DNA of 64,000 nucleotides from Vibrio maritimus (GTDB lineage Bacteria; Pseudomonadota; Gammaproteobacteria; Enterobacterales; Vibrionaceae), in the NCBI GenBank assembly GCA_000755425.1, contig BBMT01000005.1, positions 310,001 to 374,000 on the forward strand, written 5' to 3'. Within the stretch, counting starts at the first letter, position 1. Each line of letters opens with the position of its first letter. Both the position numbers and the translations under genes were made by a program. The notes beneath the pieces are model-generated. The model was not told the origin of the DNA and searched no databases. It worked only from the letters and a program-made list of their open reading frames with translations. This document shows positions 62,873 to 64,000 of this stretch, piece by piece.

Positions 62873-63554
62873 ATGATTACCGCTGTTTTGACATTACTTG
62901 CTCCGGCACTTGCCGTTGCGATGCTCGTACTAACCTTATTTTAGCAAAGGGCGACATTTGCCCCGGACAAAGAGGCCGTATTCACAAGTTATTGCCAGCT
63001 ATCGGCATACTTTGGCTTGCAATCGCTTCTTTGAAGATTGAAGCCTTTTTAGTGGTGTTTGCGCTGTTCTATTTCTATTCCAAAGTTCAAACAGGTAAAA
63101 CCCGAGAGAAAGGGCCTTTTTGGGCTCTGCATCTTGCTAATGGTATGGCGATAACATTCTCAGTAATTCTGATCGCTCAGCAGCCAAATCTAGCTCAATC
63201 TTTATCACTTGCCAGCGCAGGACTATTACTGGGGGCGGCGTTTGCCCATCTACTGCTGATAATGGCGAAGACACGTCTTCAGCCTTTCATCGCATCTTAC
63301 CGGTATCAGGCGTTGTGTTTGCGATGCTATTGGCATTGAGTTTTGTGTTTAATGCTTATCAGTGGGAGCCTGAGGTTGTTGCTAACTATACTCCAGCGGT
63401 GATTATCTCTTTGTTTATGCTCATGGCTGGCATCGTGATTTGGAGCTGGCACATTATTCGCCACCAAGCACCAGCGAAAGGTCAGCTTGCTGTCGCGTTT
63501 TTGAGCCTTTTAGTGACCAATGTCGGGTTGTTGCAGCTGTACTGGCTTGCTTGA
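62873..63554 (+). CDS. Multi-pass membrane protein of unknown function
   Basis: A hydrophobic protein of about 227 residues after two repairs (near 62940 and 63297). It starts MITAVLTLLAPALAVAMLVL and has six or seven membrane segments, among them LPAIGILWLAIASL, AFLVVFALFYFY and AVIISLFMLMAGIVIWSW. The loop between the first two segments has a CPGQRGRIHKL stretch. I do not recognise the family. It is transcribed alone, away from ygiQ. Confidence 0.6.
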
Positions 63555-63589
63555 ACTGTAAACCAAGTCACTTTCTATTCCGTAATAAA

Positions 63590-63618
63590 CAGCTAGTCTT
63601 TAAGGGCTAGCTTTTTTA
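63590..63618 (+). terminator. Terminator after the membrane-protein gene
   Basis: AGCTAG / GCTAGCT hairpin with a nine-base loop, followed by six T. It lies 13 bases before the DUF4250 gene. Confidence 0.6.
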
Positions 63619-63630
63619 TGGAGTGCGGTT

Positions 63631-63831
63631 ATGGATCTAAGTAATGTGAGCGGTTTTGACAGTATTATCTTGCTTGGTATCGTCAACGAAAAATTGCGCT
63701 TAGAGTGCGACTCGTTTGATGAGTTGGTGAGCATGTATGAAATGGACGTAGAAGGTGTGGTAGGCAAATTGGATATGCTCGGTTACCAGTATGATCCATT
63801 GACCAATCAGTTCAAAGCGTACCAACGCTAA
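63631..63831 (+). CDS. DUF4250 family small protein
   Basis: A protein of 66 residues of the DUF4250 type, with the pattern DSIILLGIVNEKLRLE...FDELVSMYEMD and a C-terminal GYQYDPLTNQFKAY. GAGTG lies upstream of the ATG. The family is found in many bacteria as a small helical protein; its function is unknown. Confidence 0.78.
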   Translation: MDLSNVSGFDSIILLGIVNEKLRLECDSFDELVSMYEMDVEGVVGKLDMLGYQYDPLTNQFKAYQR

Positions 63832-63843
63832 ATCGCTAATCAT

Positions 63844-63880
63844 AGAAAAAGGTCGCATGATGCGACCTTTTCGTTTTTAT
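63844..63880. terminator. Bidirectional terminator
   Basis: AAAAAGGTCGCA / TGCGACCTTTT hairpin between DUF4250 and the convergent SEC-C gene. Confidence 0.88.
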
Positions 63881-63920
63881 AGAGTCAATTTTTATCGAAC
63901 TCTTAGTCTAATTTAGCTCA

Positions 63921-64000
63921 TTAGCCGCAGCATTTTTTGTGCTTTTTACCGCTGCCACATGGGCATGGATCATTGCGACCTACTTTCACCGATTCTAAGG
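63921..64000 (-). CDS. SEC-C motif protein, C-terminal end only
   Basis: The last 25 residues of a gene that continues beyond the window. On the minus strand they read ESVKVGRNDPCPCGSGKK followed by HKKCCG and a stop. This is the zinc-binding SEC-C motif (CxCxSGKK..CC) found at the end of SecA and in several small proteins. Which protein it is cannot be seen; the Asn-Asp and short spacing fit several families. Confidence 0.75.
   Translation of the reverse strand, partial: LESVKVGRNDPCPCGSGKKHKKCCG

Noticed and set aside
1..64000. CRISPR array, tRNA, rRNA, transposase or prophage genes
   Set aside because: No regular spacer-repeat pattern, tRNA cloverleaf with CCA end, rRNA segment or transposase motif was found on either strand.

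Overview
The window is chromosomal DNA of a Gammaproteobacterium, most likely a Vibrio. The evidence is the gene order tfoY (with its c-di-GMP riboswitch), purR, torD, torR, elyC, cmoM and mukFEB, an OmpU/OmpT-class porin beside dinG, and a syp-type polysaccharide locus. Species is not determined. About 55 genes are described.

Layout. 1-3700: end of an alpha/beta hydrolase, a DUF2007 protein, a TVP38-family membrane protein, tfoY with a GEMM-I riboswitch, and purR with its own operator. 4000-8530: torD/torR, divergent, and a secreted multidomain GH18 chitinase. 8606-16922: elyC, then cmoM-mukF-mukE-mukB. 17090-21535: pdxY, priC-ybaM, yfcA, dinG. 22070-31539: envelope and housekeeping genes (porin, DUF2057, RND exporter, beta-barrel protein, DUF4397 lipoprotein, dCMP deaminase, Sel1 protein, PLP desulfhydrase). 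31986-39746: arnBCADTEF for aminoarabinose modification of lipid A. 39769-60130: a polysaccharide locus, all on the minus strand. 60375-64000: ygiQ, a membrane protein, DUF4250, and the end of a SEC-C protein.

The polysaccharide locus is the most interesting part. Read in transcription order, it starts with a four-gene module (AsnB-like amidotransferase, GT4, Wzx flippase, GT2). Homologues of sypA, B, C, D, G, H, L, M, N, O, P, Q and R follow. sypE, sypF, sypI, sypJ and sypK of the Vibrio fischeri arrangement are not in place; the extra module supplies two glycosyltransferases and a flippase, which I and J and K would otherwise give. Five promoters (before the module, sypA, sypL, sypM and sypP) carry a sigma-54 -24/-12 element, each with a TTCTCA-NNN-TG box (TTCTCG at sypP) 45-85 bp upstream. 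That suggests that SypG, an NtrC-type activator encoded inside the locus, drives the whole set including the new module.

A second strong property is technical. I count about 35 single-base indels in 27 genes, nearly all one-base losses and many in short C, G or A runs. One base restores a normal full-length protein each time, including mukB. These look like sequencing or assembly errors, not pseudogenes. The coordinates below span the repaired genes.
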